The notes below the pieces were generated by a model that worked only from the letters and a program-made list of their open reading frames with translations, did no database searches and had not been told where the DNA came from. Below, piece by piece: positions 41,641 to 51,667 of a stretch of DNA of 64,000 bases (position 1 is its first letter; each line of letters opens with the position of its first letter). The DNA is from Streptomyces sp. NBC_01463. Lineage in GTDB: Bacteria; Actinomycetota; Actinomycetes; Streptomycetales; Streptomycetaceae. A program made the position numbers and the translations under genes. The stretch is taken from NCBI GenBank assembly GCA_036227345.1, contig CP109468.1, positions 1,922,001-1,986,000 of the forward strand. The letters are read 5' to 3'.

Positions 41641-42194
41641 CGCGACAGCGCCCGGCCGGGCGATGCGCGAGGCGAGTCTGGGCCGGCTGCGGACCGACCG
41701 GATCGATCTGCACCAGCTGCACCGGCTGGATCCGCGGATGCCGGTGGCCGACCAGCCGGGCGCTCTGGATGCGTTGCGGCGGGAAGGTAAGATCCGGTAC
41801 ATCGGCCTGGACACCCTCACCGCCGAGCAGCTGGAGCAGGCGCTCTCCCTGACCGGGATCGCCTCGGTGCAGAACCGCTTCAACCTCATCGACCGCGCGT
41901 CGGACGCGGTGCTGAAGGTGTGCGAAGCCCATGGACCGGCCTTCCTCCCCTGGTTCCCGCCGGCCGGCGGCGCCCTGACCGGCGCCACGGCCACCGCCCT
42001 CGATGCCGTGGCGGAGAGCCGCGGTGCCACCCGCGGGCAGATCGCCCTCGCCTGGCTGCTGCACCGCTCCCCCCGTGCTGTGCCCGACCCCGGGCACCGG
42101 TTCGCCCGCCCATCCGGCGGAGAACCTGGGGGCGCGGGAGATCGAGCTGACGACCGAGGACATGAGCCGCCTGGAGGCGCTCGCATCCGCATGA
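41641..42194 (+). pseudogene. Aldo/keto reductase remnant, 5'-truncated and frameshifted
   Basis: The frame from 41663 encodes LGRLRTDRIDLHQLHRLDP, GKIRYIGLDTLTAEQLEQAL and ATRGQIALAWLLHRSP, the second half of an aldo/keto reductase. The first third, with the catalytic Tyr and Lys, is missing. After LLHRSP the family sequence goes on one frame away (PTPGTGSPAH, ENLGAREIELTTEDMSRLEA, stop at 42194). The shift lies in a run of six C at 42069-42074, where five would restore the frame. It is not a working enzyme. Confidence 0.85.
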
Positions 42195-42210
42195 AGGAGA
42201 GCACCCGCCC

Positions 42211-43047
42211 GTGAGTACCACCGCCATCCCCGCCCAGCCCGCCCCCACGGCCCCGGTGCCGGTGATCCGGGCCGACCGTGTCGCGCTCGTCCGGGACGGG
42301 AACCTGCTGCTCGACTCGGTCTCGCTGACCGTGCGCGGCGGGGAGCACTGGGCGCTGCTCGGCGCCAACGGGGCGGGCAAGAGCACCCTGCTCGGGCTCC
42401 TGGGCGCGGTCACCCATCCCACCCGGGGGTCGGTGGAGGTGCTGGGGCGCACCCTGGGCCGGGTGGATCTGCGGGAGCTGCGGACGCTGCTGGGGCATGT
42501 CAATCCGCGCCATCCGCTGCGCTCCCCGCTGACGGTGAGCGAGGTGGTGCTGACGGGTCTGACGAACTCCGTCGAGCCGGTGCCGCGCTGGTCGCCCGGG
42601 GCGGAGCAGCGCGACCGGGCGGAGCGGCTGCTGAAGATGCTGGGCATGGGCGGCAAGACGGGGTCGCGCTGGCCGGCGCTCTCGCAGGGTGAGCGCGGCC
42701 GTACGCTCATCGCCCGCGCACTGATGCCGGAGCCCCGGCTGCTGCTGCTCGACGAGCCGGCCACCGGTCTCGACCTGGCCGCCCGGGAGCAGTTGCTGGA
42801 CAGCCTGGACGCGTTGCGCGAGGAGCATCCGGAGCTGGCGACGGTGCTGGTCACGCACCATCTGGAGGAGCTGCCCGCGTCCACCACGCACGCGATGCTG
42901 CTGCGGGGCGGGCGGTGCGTCGCCTCGGGTCCCGCCGACGAGGTGCTGACCACGGATCAGGTCAGTGACTGCTTCGGGCATCCGGTGCGGATCTCCCGTA
43001 CGGACGGCCGGTGGACGGCGCGGGCCCGGCGGGTGACCCGTACCTGA
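42211..43047 (+). CDS. Stand-alone ABC ATPase
   Basis: This 278-residue ATPase has Walker A GANGAGKST, a signature variant LSQGER, Walker B LLLLDEPATGLD and H-loop VTHH. The residues around HVNPRHPLRSPLTVSEVVLTG resemble ModF/YlmA-type proteins and iron-uptake ATPases. No permease or binding protein is adjacent, so it may act without a membrane partner or with one encoded elsewhere. GTG 42211 follows AAGGAG at 11 nt, just after the aldo/keto reductase remnant. Confidence 0.87.
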   Translation: MSTTAIPAQPAPTAPVPVIRADRVALVRDGNLLLDSVSLTVRGGEHWALLGANGAGKSTLLGLLGAVTHPTRGSVEVLGRTLGRVDLRELRTLLGHVNPRHPLRSPLTVSEVVLTGLTNSVEPVPRWSPGAEQRDRAERLLKMLGMGGKTGSRWPALSQGERGRTLIARALMPEPRLLLLDEPATGLDLAAREQLLDSLDALREEHPELATVLVTHHLEELPASTTHAMLLRGGRCVASGPADEVLTTDQVSDCFGHPVRISRTDGRWTARARRVTRT

Positions 43048-43054
43048 CGGCGTC

Positions 43055-43438
43055 TCATCCGCCGGCGGGCTCCACGGGGACGAACGGGGTGGCCTGGTGG
43101 TAGTAGAGCAGCCATCCGGACTCGGTGAGCCGCCACAGCGAACTGCGGTGGGCCCGCTTCCCCTTGGCCTCGGTGTCGAAGGTGATGTGGACGAGCTCGT
43201 CGGCGAGCTGGACCCCGTGCATCCGTGAGGCGGTGAGCTGGCCGGGCCGCGGGGCCGTGTCGGAGATCAGCGAGGTGATGACCATCGCGCGGTCCCAGCG
43301 CCGGCCGGTCGTGTCGACCTCGTGGAAGTCGGGGTGCAGGACCTGGACGAGGAGTTCGGTGGAGGCACGCACCACCGGGTCGAGGAGGCGGAGTTCGCCC
43401 TCGACGGCCGCGGCCACTCCGGGGGGCGGTTCACTCAT
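43055..43438 (-). CDS. NTF2-like DUF4440 protein
   Basis: This 127-residue protein is a SnoaL/DUF4440-type NTF2 fold: an opening helix with VEGELRLLDPVVRASTELLVQVL, HPDFHEVDTTGRRWDR, then strands ending SSLWRLTESGWLLYYHQATP. Such proteins bind small ligands or act as minor enzymes, and the role cannot be told. GGAGG lies 6 nt before ATG 43438. It converges with the ABC ATPase gene. Confidence 0.82.
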   Translation of the reverse strand: MSEPPPGVAAAVEGELRLLDPVVRASTELLVQVLHPDFHEVDTTGRRWDRAMVITSLISDTAPRPGQLTASRMHGVQLADELVHITFDTEAKGKRAHRSSLWRLTESGWLLYYHQATPFVPVEPAGG

Positions 43439-43583
43439 GCGCCGCCTCCGTCCGTCCGCGCGGGTCCGCCGGGCAGCGGGCGGGACCGGGCTGCGGGCCG
43501 CCGGTGACCGCTCCGGCCGGTCGCGGGCACCCGCGCCGCACACATCATCATGGGCACACCATAGGACGATCTTCCCGAGCCGT

Positions 43584-43622
43584 GCGGCCGCCGCGCCCCG
43601 TGGGGGAGAGCGCGGTGGCCGC
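43584..43622 (-). terminator. Hairpin terminator after the subtilase gene
   Basis: Thirteen-base arms GCGGCCGCCGCGC and GCGCGGTGGCCGC, with one mismatch and a 13-nt loop, lie 20 nt past the subtilase stop. Confidence 0.65.
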
Positions 43623-43641
43623 CGGTCAGGTGGTGCGGGTG

Positions 43642-44844
<1,203 letters not shown>

Positions 44845-45211
44845 GAAGAGGGGTCTCCTCGTCATTCTTTGTGGGGGGATTGGCCCTCGGCCGGAAGATC
44901 TCCGGGGGCTGGCTCGAACCCTTACCGATTGACGCGCTCAGATCAAGACCTTCATGTACCTGTGACTTACTCAACAAGGTTTCGTAATAAGAAACCGGCC
45001 AGCAGTACCCAAGTCGGGCGTCTGACCTCAACATCCTTTACGTGTAAGGGGCTTCGATCGTCCTTCTCGGGGACGCACCTGCGTCGCAAGGCGGAGAAGG
45101 TGCCCCGTCCGCTCGGCAGGAAGCACGACGAGAAGGCTTGATTCCGCCCCTACCTTCGGAAATGAGGCGGCGGCGGTGGGCCGGCGTGGGTCACGAGGGG
45201 GCAAGCCCGTC
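44845..45211. promoter_or_regulatory. Divergent control region between subtilase and MMPL genes
   Basis: This 367-bp gene-free stretch is AT-rich for the window. On the minus strand TTGATC (44946-44941), 16 nt, TAAGGG (44924-44919) could drive the protease with a 75-nt leader. An inverted repeat GGTTTC-N7-GAAACC (44978-44996) and a short palindrome TTAC-GT-GTAA near 45039 are candidate operators. No coding frame is convincing. Confidence 0.4.
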
Positions 45212-47527
45212 ATGGGGAAAGTGGATTCGGCGCGCACGGGGACGCCACGGGTGCGCGGCATCGCCGCCCGGGCGGGCGGCTGGAGTGCCCGGCACCGCTG
45301 GGCGGCGGTGACCGTCTGGGTGCTGTTCGTCGTCCTGGCCATGGGGCTCGGCTCCGCGGCCGGCCGGGTCGACGTGCAGGAGAGCGACCAGATGTCCGGC
45401 GAGGTGGGACGGGCCGTCCGGATCATCGAGGACGCGGGGCTCAAGGACCCGGCGGGCGAGACCGTGCTCATCCAGTCCGAGGGTCCGGACGCGGCCTCGC
45501 TGACGGCCACCTCGCCCGCTTTCCGGTCCGCGGTCGGCTCCGTGATGAAGGCGGTCCAGGCCACCGGCGAGGTCACGGCGGTCAGTTCGCCGTACACGAC
45601 GAAGACGATCTCCGCGGACGGGCACAGCGCGCTGGTGCAGTTCGAGATGAGGGGTGACCCCGAGACGGCGGGCGAGCGCGTCGAGCCGGTGCTGAAGGCC
45701 GTGGCGAAGGTGGACGGCGAGCACGAGGGGCTGCTGATCGAGGAGATCGGCGGCGCCAGCATGGGCAAGACCTTCGACGACGCCTTCGGCAAGGACTTCC
45801 AGCGGGCCGAACTCTCCGCGGTACCCGTCGCGCTCGGCATCCTGCTGATCGCTTTCGGGGCGCTCGTCGCCGCGCTGCTGCCGGTCGCCCTCGCCCTCAC
45901 CGCGATCATCGCGACCATGGGACTGATGGGGCTCGTCAGCCACTTCCAGCCGATGAGCGAGACGGCCGACTCCGTGATGCTGCTGGTCGGTCTGGCCGTC
46001 GGCGTCGACTACTGCCTGTTCTATCTGCGCCGCGAGCGCGAGGAGCGGGCCAAGGGGCGCGACGCGCGCACCGCGCTGATGATCGCGGCGGCGACCAGCG
46101 GACGGGCGATCGTGGTCTCCGGTGTGACGGTCTGTGTGGCGATGGCGGGCATGCTCTTCACCGGCCTCGCCGAGTTCCAGGCGATGGGGCTGGCCTCGCT
46201 CATGGTGGTCGCGGTCGCCATGGCCGGCTCGGTCACCGTGCTGCCCGCCCTGCTCTCGCTGCTCGGTGAGCGGGTCGAGAAGGGCCGGGTGCCCTTCCTC
46301 AACCGGCTGAAGCGCTCGGAGCGCGGCGGCGCGGACGGCGAGAGCAGGGTGTGGCGGGCCGTGCTCGGCTCGGTGCTGCGCCGCCCCTGGACCGCCCTGC
46401 TCGTCGCCGCCGGCGCACTGGCCGCGATCGCGCTGCCCGCGCTGGGCATGCACACCCAGAACCTCACCCTGGACCAGGAGTTCGGCGACTCGCTGCCGAT
46501 CGTGCGGACCTACGACCGGCTCAACGAGGCCTTCCCCGGCGGGGCCGACCCGGCACAGGTGGTGGTCAGGGCCGACGACATCGGCTCCGGGCCGGTCCGG
46601 CAGGCGCTCGCCGATTTCCGCCGCCAGGCCGTCGCATCGGGCGCATCGAAGGGCCCGGTCGACATGGTGACGCACGACGCGGAGAACATCGCGGTCATCG
46701 ACGTGCCCCTGGTCGGCGGCTCGGACCAGGACCGGGCGGTCAAGAGCCTGGAGCTGCTGCGCGACACGGTCCGTCCGGCGACGCTCGGCAAGGTCGAGGG
46801 CGTCGAGGCGCCGGTCACCGGTCAGGTCGCGGGGTCGAAGGACTTCAACGACCAGATCGTCGGCGCGGTCGTGCCGGTCTTCGCCTTCGTGGTCGTCTTC
46901 GCCTTCCTGCTGATGCTGCTCTGCTTCCGGTCGCTGACGATCGCGATCACCTCCATCGTGCTCAACCTGCTGTCGGTGGCCGCCGCCTACGGCATCCTCA
47001 CCGCGATCTTCCAGCACGGCTGGGGGGCCTCGCTGGTCGGCGCGGAGGGAGTCGGCGCGATCATCTCCTGGCTGCCGCTGTTCCTCTTCGTGATCCTGTT
47101 CGGACTCTCGATGGACTACCACGTGTTCGTGGTCTCCCGGATCCGTGAGGCCCGCCTCCAGGGCCGCACCACCCGGGACGCCATCGCGCACGGGGTGGTG
47201 ACGACGGCGGGCGTGGTGACCAGCGCGGCCGTGATCATGGTCGCCGTGTTCGCGATCTTCGGCACGCTGTCGATGCAGTCCATGAAGCAGATGGGGGTGG
47301 GCCTCGCGGCCGCCGTGCTGATCGACGCGACGATCATCCGCGGCATCCTGCTCCCGGCCGTCATGGCCCTGCTGGACGAGCGCAACTGGTACTTCCCCCG
47401 GTGGCTGCGGTGGCTGCCCGATCTGACCCACGACGAGACGTACGACGACGTGCCGGTCCCGGTGGCCGCCGGGAGTCCGGTGGACGCGCGGCGCGGGGGC
47501 GACGAGCCGGAGCGGGTCGGCGTCTGA
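45212..47527 (+). CDS. MMPL-family RND transporter
   Basis: This 771-residue membrane protein has twelve predicted segments in two halves, each with one helix before a large outer domain and five after. The proton-relay pairs are in GLAVGVDYCLFYLRRE (segment 4) and FGLSMDYHVFVVSRIRE (segment 10). Actinobacterial relatives export lipids, siderophores or metabolites. ATG 45212 follows GAGGGG at 11 nt. No TetR or accessory gene lies next to it, so the cargo is open. A strong bidirectional terminator follows. Confidence 0.93.
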   Translation: MGKVDSARTGTPRVRGIAARAGGWSARHRWAAVTVWVLFVVLAMGLGSAAGRVDVQESDQMSGEVGRAVRIIEDAGLKDPAGETVLIQSEGPDAASLTATSPAFRSAVGSVMKAVQATGEVTAVSSPYTTKTISADGHSALVQFEMRGDPETAGERVEPVLKAVAKVDGEHEGLLIEEIGGASMGKTFDDAFGKDFQRAELSAVPVALGILLIAFGALVAALLPVALALTAIIATMGLMGLVSHFQPMSETADSVMLLVGLAVGVDYCLFYLRREREERAKGRDARTALMIAAATSGRAIVVSGVTVCVAMAGMLFTGLAEFQAMGLASLMVVAVAMAGSVTVLPALLSLLGERVEKGRVPFLNRLKRSERGGADGESRVWRAVLGSVLRRPWTALLVAAGALAAIALPALGMHTQNLTLDQEFGDSLPIVRTYDRLNEAFPGGADPAQVVVRADDIGSGPVRQALADFRRQAVASGASKGPVDMVTHDAENIAVIDVPLVGGSDQDRAVKSLELLRDTVRPATLGKVEGVEAPVTGQVAGSKDFNDQIVGAVVPVFAFVVVFAFLLMLLCFRSLTIAITSIVLNLLSVAAAYGILTAIFQHGWGASLVGAEGVGAIISWLPLFLFVILFGLSMDYHVFVVSRIREARLQGRTTRDAIAHGVVTTAGVVTSAAVIMVAVFAIFGTLSMQSMKQMGVGLAAAVLIDATIIRGILLPAVMALLDERNWYFPRWLRWLPDLTHDETYDDVPVPVAAGSPVDARRGGDEPERVGV

Positions 47528-47538
47528 TCCGGCCCGCC

Positions 47539-47583
47539 GCGCCCGCCCTCCCCCGGCCTTCCCGCCACGGGGAGGGCGGGCGC
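47539..47583. terminator. Bidirectional terminator between MMPL and sugar importer genes
   Basis: The perfect 15-bp stem GCGCCCGCCCTCCCC / GGGGAGGGCGGGCGC with a 15-nt loop lies between the convergent genes and ends 1 bp before the importer lipoprotein stop codon. Confidence 0.85.
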
Positions 47584-47584
47584 G

Positions 47585-48877
47585 TCAGCGCTGGTAGCGG
47601 GCCAGGACCCGGTTGCCGTCCACCACCAGACGCTTCCTCAGCTCGTCCGCGTCGATCGCACCGCTGTAGTACTCCTGGAGCGCGGGGGTGGCGACCTTGT
47701 CCTTCCACTCGGGGTAGCCGCGCACGGACTGGGCGGGCGCCGGGCGCAACGCGGTCGCGAGGGCGGCGCCGGTCGCCCAGCCCTTGTCCGCGGTGTGCAG
47801 CGAGGGGTCCGCCAGGGCGGCCGTGCCGGTCGGCAGCATCCAGTCGCCCTTGGCCAGGCGCACCATGTTGGCGGGCCGCAGCAGGAAGTCGATGAACTCC
47901 ACGGCCTCCTTCTTGTGCGGGCTGTCCTCGGCGACGGACAGGGTCTGCGGACTCACTCCCTGGGCCAGGCCCCCGCTGCCGGCCGGGGCGGGCAGCACGG
48001 TCCACTCGAAGCCCTTCGGAGCCTGTTCGACCACCTGCTGGCGGTAGGAGAACCCGAGCGGCACCATGGCGTACTTGCCGCCGAAGAGGCCGGGCAGGGT
48101 GTCGCCGCCGCCCATGCCGAGCGCGGTGCGGGCGGCGCTGTGGTCGGTGTTGACCTGGTCGTGGATGGTGCCCGGCACGACCTGGTCGCCCTTGTCCATG
48201 GCGACGGTCACCTTTCCGTCGGCGCCCCGGTGGAACAGCTCGCCGCCCGCCGACAGGCCCAGGTTCAGGGTGACGGAGACCGGTTCCTTGAGCGGCCACG
48301 CGATCCCGTAACGGCCCTTGCCGGTGAGCTTCTTGGTGACCTGGCGGAACTCCGGCCAGGTCCACGGCTTCCGCGGGGTCGGGATGCGGACCCCGGACTC
48401 CTTGAGGAGCCTGGTGTTGGCGATCAGGACCCGCGGCTCCTGGAGGAAGGGCACGCCGTAGATCCCGCCGTCGAAGGTGGCGGACTGCCAGCTCTGCGCG
48501 GGGATGTCGACGGTCAGCCGGTCCGGGAGGAGCGTGCGCAGATCGGCGAGGTAGCCGCCGTACGCGAAGTCCGCGAGGTCGTCGGACGCGTCGTGGATGA
48601 CGTCCGGCGCCTCGTCCCCCTCGAAGGAGGTGAGCAGCTGGTCGTGGACACTGTCCCAGGAGCCCTGCACGTACTGCACCTCGACGTCGGGATGGCTCGC
48701 GTTCCACTCCTTCACCAGCCGCTTGTTGATGTCGACGGACTCCTTCTGCCAGGCGAGCGACTGGAAGCGGAGCTTGATCTTCCCGTCCGTCCCGCCGTCG
48801 CCGTCCCCGCCGCAGCCGGTGAGCAGCAGGGCGAGCGCGGTCGCCGTGGCGGCCGCCGTGCGTACGAGTGCGCGCAT
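47585..48877 (-). CDS. Sugar-type ABC importer lipoprotein
   Basis: This 430-residue family 1 solute-binding lipoprotein has a lipobox LLTGC (Cys22). Its mature part has the MalE-like layout: LKLRFQSLAW, VQYVQGSWDSVHDQLLTSFE, PDVIHDASDDLADFAYGGYL and LNLGLSAGGELF. The cargo is probably an oligosaccharide or glycoside. Its ATG overlaps the stop of the permease before it (TGATG). There is no ATPase gene; in Streptomyces the shared ATPase MsiK usually serves such importers. Confidence 0.9.
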   Translation of the reverse strand: MRALVRTAAATATALALLLTGCGGDGDGGTDGKIKLRFQSLAWQKESVDINKRLVKEWNASHPDVEVQYVQGSWDSVHDQLLTSFEGDEAPDVIHDASDDLADFAYGGYLADLRTLLPDRLTVDIPAQSWQSATFDGGIYGVPFLQEPRVLIANTRLLKESGVRIPTPRKPWTWPEFRQVTKKLTGKGRYGIAWPLKEPVSVTLNLGLSAGGELFHRGADGKVTVAMDKGDQVVPGTIHDQVNTDHSAARTALGMGGGDTLPGLFGGKYAMVPLGFSYRQQVVEQAPKGFEWTVLPAPAGSGGLAQGVSPQTLSVAEDSPHKKEAVEFIDFLLRPANMVRLAKGDWMLPTGTAALADPSLHTADKGWATGAALATALRPAPAQSVRGYPEWKDKVATPALQEYYSGAIDADELRKRLVVDGNRVLARYQR

Positions 48878-49716
48878 CAGCTCTTCACCGCCCCGGCGAG
48901 CATGCCGCCCGTGATCCGCCGCTGGATGACGGCGAAGAGCAGGAGGGAGGGGAGGGTGGCGAGGAACGCGGCGGCGGCGAGCGGTCCGAGGTCGCTGGCA
49001 CCCTCCGCGCCGATGAAGTGCGTGAGGACGACGGGCAACGTCTGCTTCTCCGGTGTCTTGAGCAGGACGAGCGCGAAGAAGAACTCGTTCCAGGCGGTGA
49101 TGAACGCGAAGAGCGCGGTGGCGACGATCCCGGGGGCCAGCAGCGGGGCGGTGACCGAGACCAGTGTCCGCAGCCGGCCGGCACCGTCGACCGCCGCGGC
49201 CTCCTCCAGCTCGGGCGGCACGGCCCGGACGTACCCGACGAGCATCCACAGCGCGAAGGGCAGCGCCCAGACCACGTACACCATGATCAGCCCCCACAGG
49301 GTGTTGATCAGATGCAGGTGCTTGAGGACCAGGAAGAGCGGAATGATCAGCAGGACGAAGGGGAACGCCTGGCTGACCACGACCCAGCCGGTGGCGGCCG
49401 CGGAGAGCCGGGAGCGGTGGCGGGCCATCACATAGGCCATCGGGGTCGCGATGACGACGGCGATGACACCGGCCGAGAGCGCGGCGATCAGTGAGTTGCC
49501 CGCGGCCCGGAGCAGCGGCTGTTCGTCGAAGGCCTGCCGGAAGTTGTCCAGCGTGGGGTGCTCGGGGATCCAGGTGGGGTGCAGCGAGCCCAGTTCGGGC
49601 GCGGGTTTGAAGGCGGTGGAGATCAGCCACAGGAACGGGAAGGCCAGGAAGACCAGGTAGCAGAACAGCGCGGCGTACTGTCCGGCGCGTGCGGGCCTGC
49701 TGATGCGCGGACTCAT
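48877..49716 (-). CDS. Sugar-type ABC importer permease (MalG-like)
   Basis: This 279-residue permease has six hydrophobic segments. The coupling loop reads ELEEAAAVDGAGRLRTLVSV, the family EAA motif, and the C-terminus ends MLAGAVKS, typical of MalG-type subunits. The ATG overlaps the stop of the MalF-like gene by 4 nt and the stop overlaps the lipoprotein ATG, so the three genes are tightly coupled. Confidence 0.93.
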   Translation of the reverse strand: MSPRISRPARAGQYAALFCYLVFLAFPFLWLISTAFKPAPELGSLHPTWIPEHPTLDNFRQAFDEQPLLRAAGNSLIAALSAGVIAVVIATPMAYVMARHRSRLSAAATGWVVVSQAFPFVLLIIPLFLVLKHLHLINTLWGLIMVYVVWALPFALWMLVGYVRAVPPELEEAAAVDGAGRLRTLVSVTAPLLAPGIVATALFAFITAWNEFFFALVLLKTPEKQTLPVVLTHFIGAEGASDLGPLAAAAFLATLPSLLLFAVIQRRITGGMLAGAVKS

Positions 49717-50663
49717 CGGTCCTCGCCTCCCCTCAGCCGTCCGGCGAGGTACACGGCGAGGATCACGGAGATCACCGCGACCATCACACAGCCCATCGCG
49801 GCGGCGTAGCCGAACTGCCCGTACCGGAAGGCCTCTTCGTAGGCGAAGAGCATCGGCAGCCGGGTACGGCCGCCGGGTCCGCCGTTGGTCAGCACGTAGA
49901 CCAGGGCGAAGGCGTTGAAGTTCCAGATGAAGTTGAGCGCGGTGATCGAGAGGGCGACCGGGCGCAGCGCGGGCCAGGTGACCGTACGGAAGCGGCGCCA
50001 GGCGCCCGCGCCGTCCAGGGCGGCGGCCTCGTGGAGTTCGTGCGGGGTGTTCTGCAGCCCGGCGAGCAGCGCGACCGTGGTCTGCGGCATGCCGGCCCAG
50101 ACCCCGACCAGGATCACCGCGGGCAGTGCGGTGGCGAGGCCGGTCAGCCAGTCCCGGCCGTCGCCGAGGCCGAGGTCGCGGATGGTCTCGTTGAGGATGC
50201 CGGCGTCCGGATTGTAGACAAGGCGCCACATGATGCCGACGACGACCTCGGGCATCGCCCACGGGATGATCGCCAGGGCGCGGGCCAGCCAGCGCATCCG
50301 CAGGTTCTCGTTGAGCAGCAGGGCCAGGCCGAGGGCCAGCACGAACTGCGGGACGGTGACGCCGACCGCCCACACCAGACCGATCCGGAAGGACTCCCAG
50401 AACAGTCCGTCGTGGAGGAGGTCCTGGAAGTTGAGCACCCCGACCCACTGGGTGGAGCGGGTGCGGCCGGACTGGGCGTCTGTGAAGGCCAGCGCGATGC
50501 CGTAGAGCAGCGGTCCGACGCTGAGGATCAGGATCGGGATCAGGGCGGGCAGCACCAGGAACCAGGTCCCGGCGTTCCGGTTGATGTCTCCGGACCCCTT
50601 GCCGCGGGGGCCGCCCGGGGGGCCGTGCCGCCCGGACTGCACGGTTGCACTCGCCAATGTCAT
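49713..50663 (-). CDS. Sugar-type ABC importer permease (MalF-like)
   Basis: This 316-residue permease has a cytoplasmic start of about 30 residues, six hydrophobic segments and the coupling loop ELHEAAALDGAGAWRRFRTV. It heads the importer operon; ATG 50663 follows AAGGGGG. The region before it shows TATAAA on this strand near 50700 but no clear -35. No LacI-type regulator or glycoside hydrolase lies nearby, which leaves sugar identity open. Confidence 0.93.
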   Translation of the reverse strand: MTLASATVQSGRHGPPGGPRGKGSGDINRNAGTWFLVLPALIPILILSVGPLLYGIALAFTDAQSGRTRSTQWVGVLNFQDLLHDGLFWESFRIGLVWAVGVTVPQFVLALGLALLLNENLRMRWLARALAIIPWAMPEVVVGIMWRLVYNPDAGILNETIRDLGLGDGRDWLTGLATALPAVILVGVWAGMPQTTVALLAGLQNTPHELHEAAALDGAGAWRRFRTVTWPALRPVALSITALNFIWNFNAFALVYVLTNGGPGGRTRLPMLFAYEEAFRYGQFGYAAAMGCVMVAVISVILAVYLAGRLRGGEDR

Positions 50664-50789
50664 GGATGCGACCCCCTTGCGTCATTCGACCGGCTTTATA
50701 CCGTTCTGGCCGCTCAGGTGGCCTACGCCATCGTGCTGACGGCCCGTCCGTTCGTCAAGGCAACCTGCACGGATGCGAAAATCGGATCC

Positions 50790-51656
50790 ATGAACGAGAT
50801 GCGAGCGCGCGAGGTACTGACCGCTGCCGGGCTGTCCGGGGACGCGGAGCTGATCGCGCTGGGCGAGAACGCGGTGTTCGCCGTGGGCGACCTGGTCGTC
50901 AAGATCGGCCGGGACGCCGTGCGCAGCCCGGAGCTGCGGGAGCGGGCGGAACGCGAAGTGGCCGTCGCCCAGTGGCTCGCCGCGTCCGGCGTCCCCGCCG
51001 TGCGGGCCGCCGAGCCCGGGGCGCGGCTGGTCGAGGGCCATCCGGTGACACTGTGGCACCGGCTGCCGGACGCGGTGCGGCCCGCCGAGCCCAGGGACCT
51101 GGCGCCGCTGCTCACCGCGGTCCACGCACTGCCCGCCCCGGAGGGCCTCACCCTGCCCCGGCGGGAGCTGCTGGGCGGCGTCGAGCGGTGGCTCGGCCTG
51201 GCCGGCGAGGCGGTCGATCCGGCCGACGCCGCATATCTGCGCGAGCGCCGCGACGGCTTCGCGGCGGCCGCCGCCGCACTGGTCCCCCATCTTCCGCCGG
51301 GCCCGATCCACGGCGACGCGCTCGCGCGCAACGTCCATGTCGGCCCGGACGGACCGGTCCTGGTGGACCTGGAGACCTTCTCCACGGATCTGCGCGAGCA
51401 CGACCTCGTGGTGCTCGCCCTGTCCCGTGACCGGTACGGGCTGCCGGCCGAGGCCTATGACGCGTTCACCTCGGCGTACGGCTGGGACGTACGCGCATGG
51501 GACGGCTGCGCGGTGCTGCGCGGGGCGCGGGAGACGGCGAGCTGCGCCTGGGTCGCCCAGCACGCGCCGGCCAACCCGAAGGCACTCGCCGAGTTCCGCC
51601 GCCGTGTGGCGTCGCTGCGCGACGGGGACACGTCGGTGCGCTGGTACCCCTTCTGA
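50790..51656 (+). CDS. Aminoglycoside phosphotransferase-fold kinase
   Basis: This 288-residue protein of the APH/choline kinase superfamily has a small N-lobe with AVGDLVVKIGR (ATP-binding Lys), the Brenner motif HGDALARNVHV and the metal-binding LVDLETF. Members phosphorylate antibiotics, sugars or choline, and many such genes in streptomycetes have unknown substrates. It is shorter in the N-lobe than true resistance enzymes. ATG 50790 has no clear ribosome binding site and lies 7 nt after GAAAAT. It diverges from the sugar importer operon. Confidence 0.82.
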   Translation: MNEMRAREVLTAAGLSGDAELIALGENAVFAVGDLVVKIGRDAVRSPELRERAEREVAVAQWLAASGVPAVRAAEPGARLVEGHPVTLWHRLPDAVRPAEPRDLAPLLTAVHALPAPEGLTLPRRELLGGVERWLGLAGEAVDPADAAYLRERRDGFAAAAAALVPHLPPGPIHGDALARNVHVGPDGPVLVDLETFSTDLREHDLVVLALSRDRYGLPAEAYDAFTSAYGWDVRAWDGCAVLRGARETASCAWVAQHAPANPKALAEFRRRVASLRDGDTSVRWYPF

Positions 51657-51667
51657 CCGCTTCGTCC

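Noticed and set aside
45033..45048. TTACGTGTAA palindrome as a defined operator
   Set aside because: Arms are only 4 bp with an imperfect flank and no matching site elsewhere was noticed.
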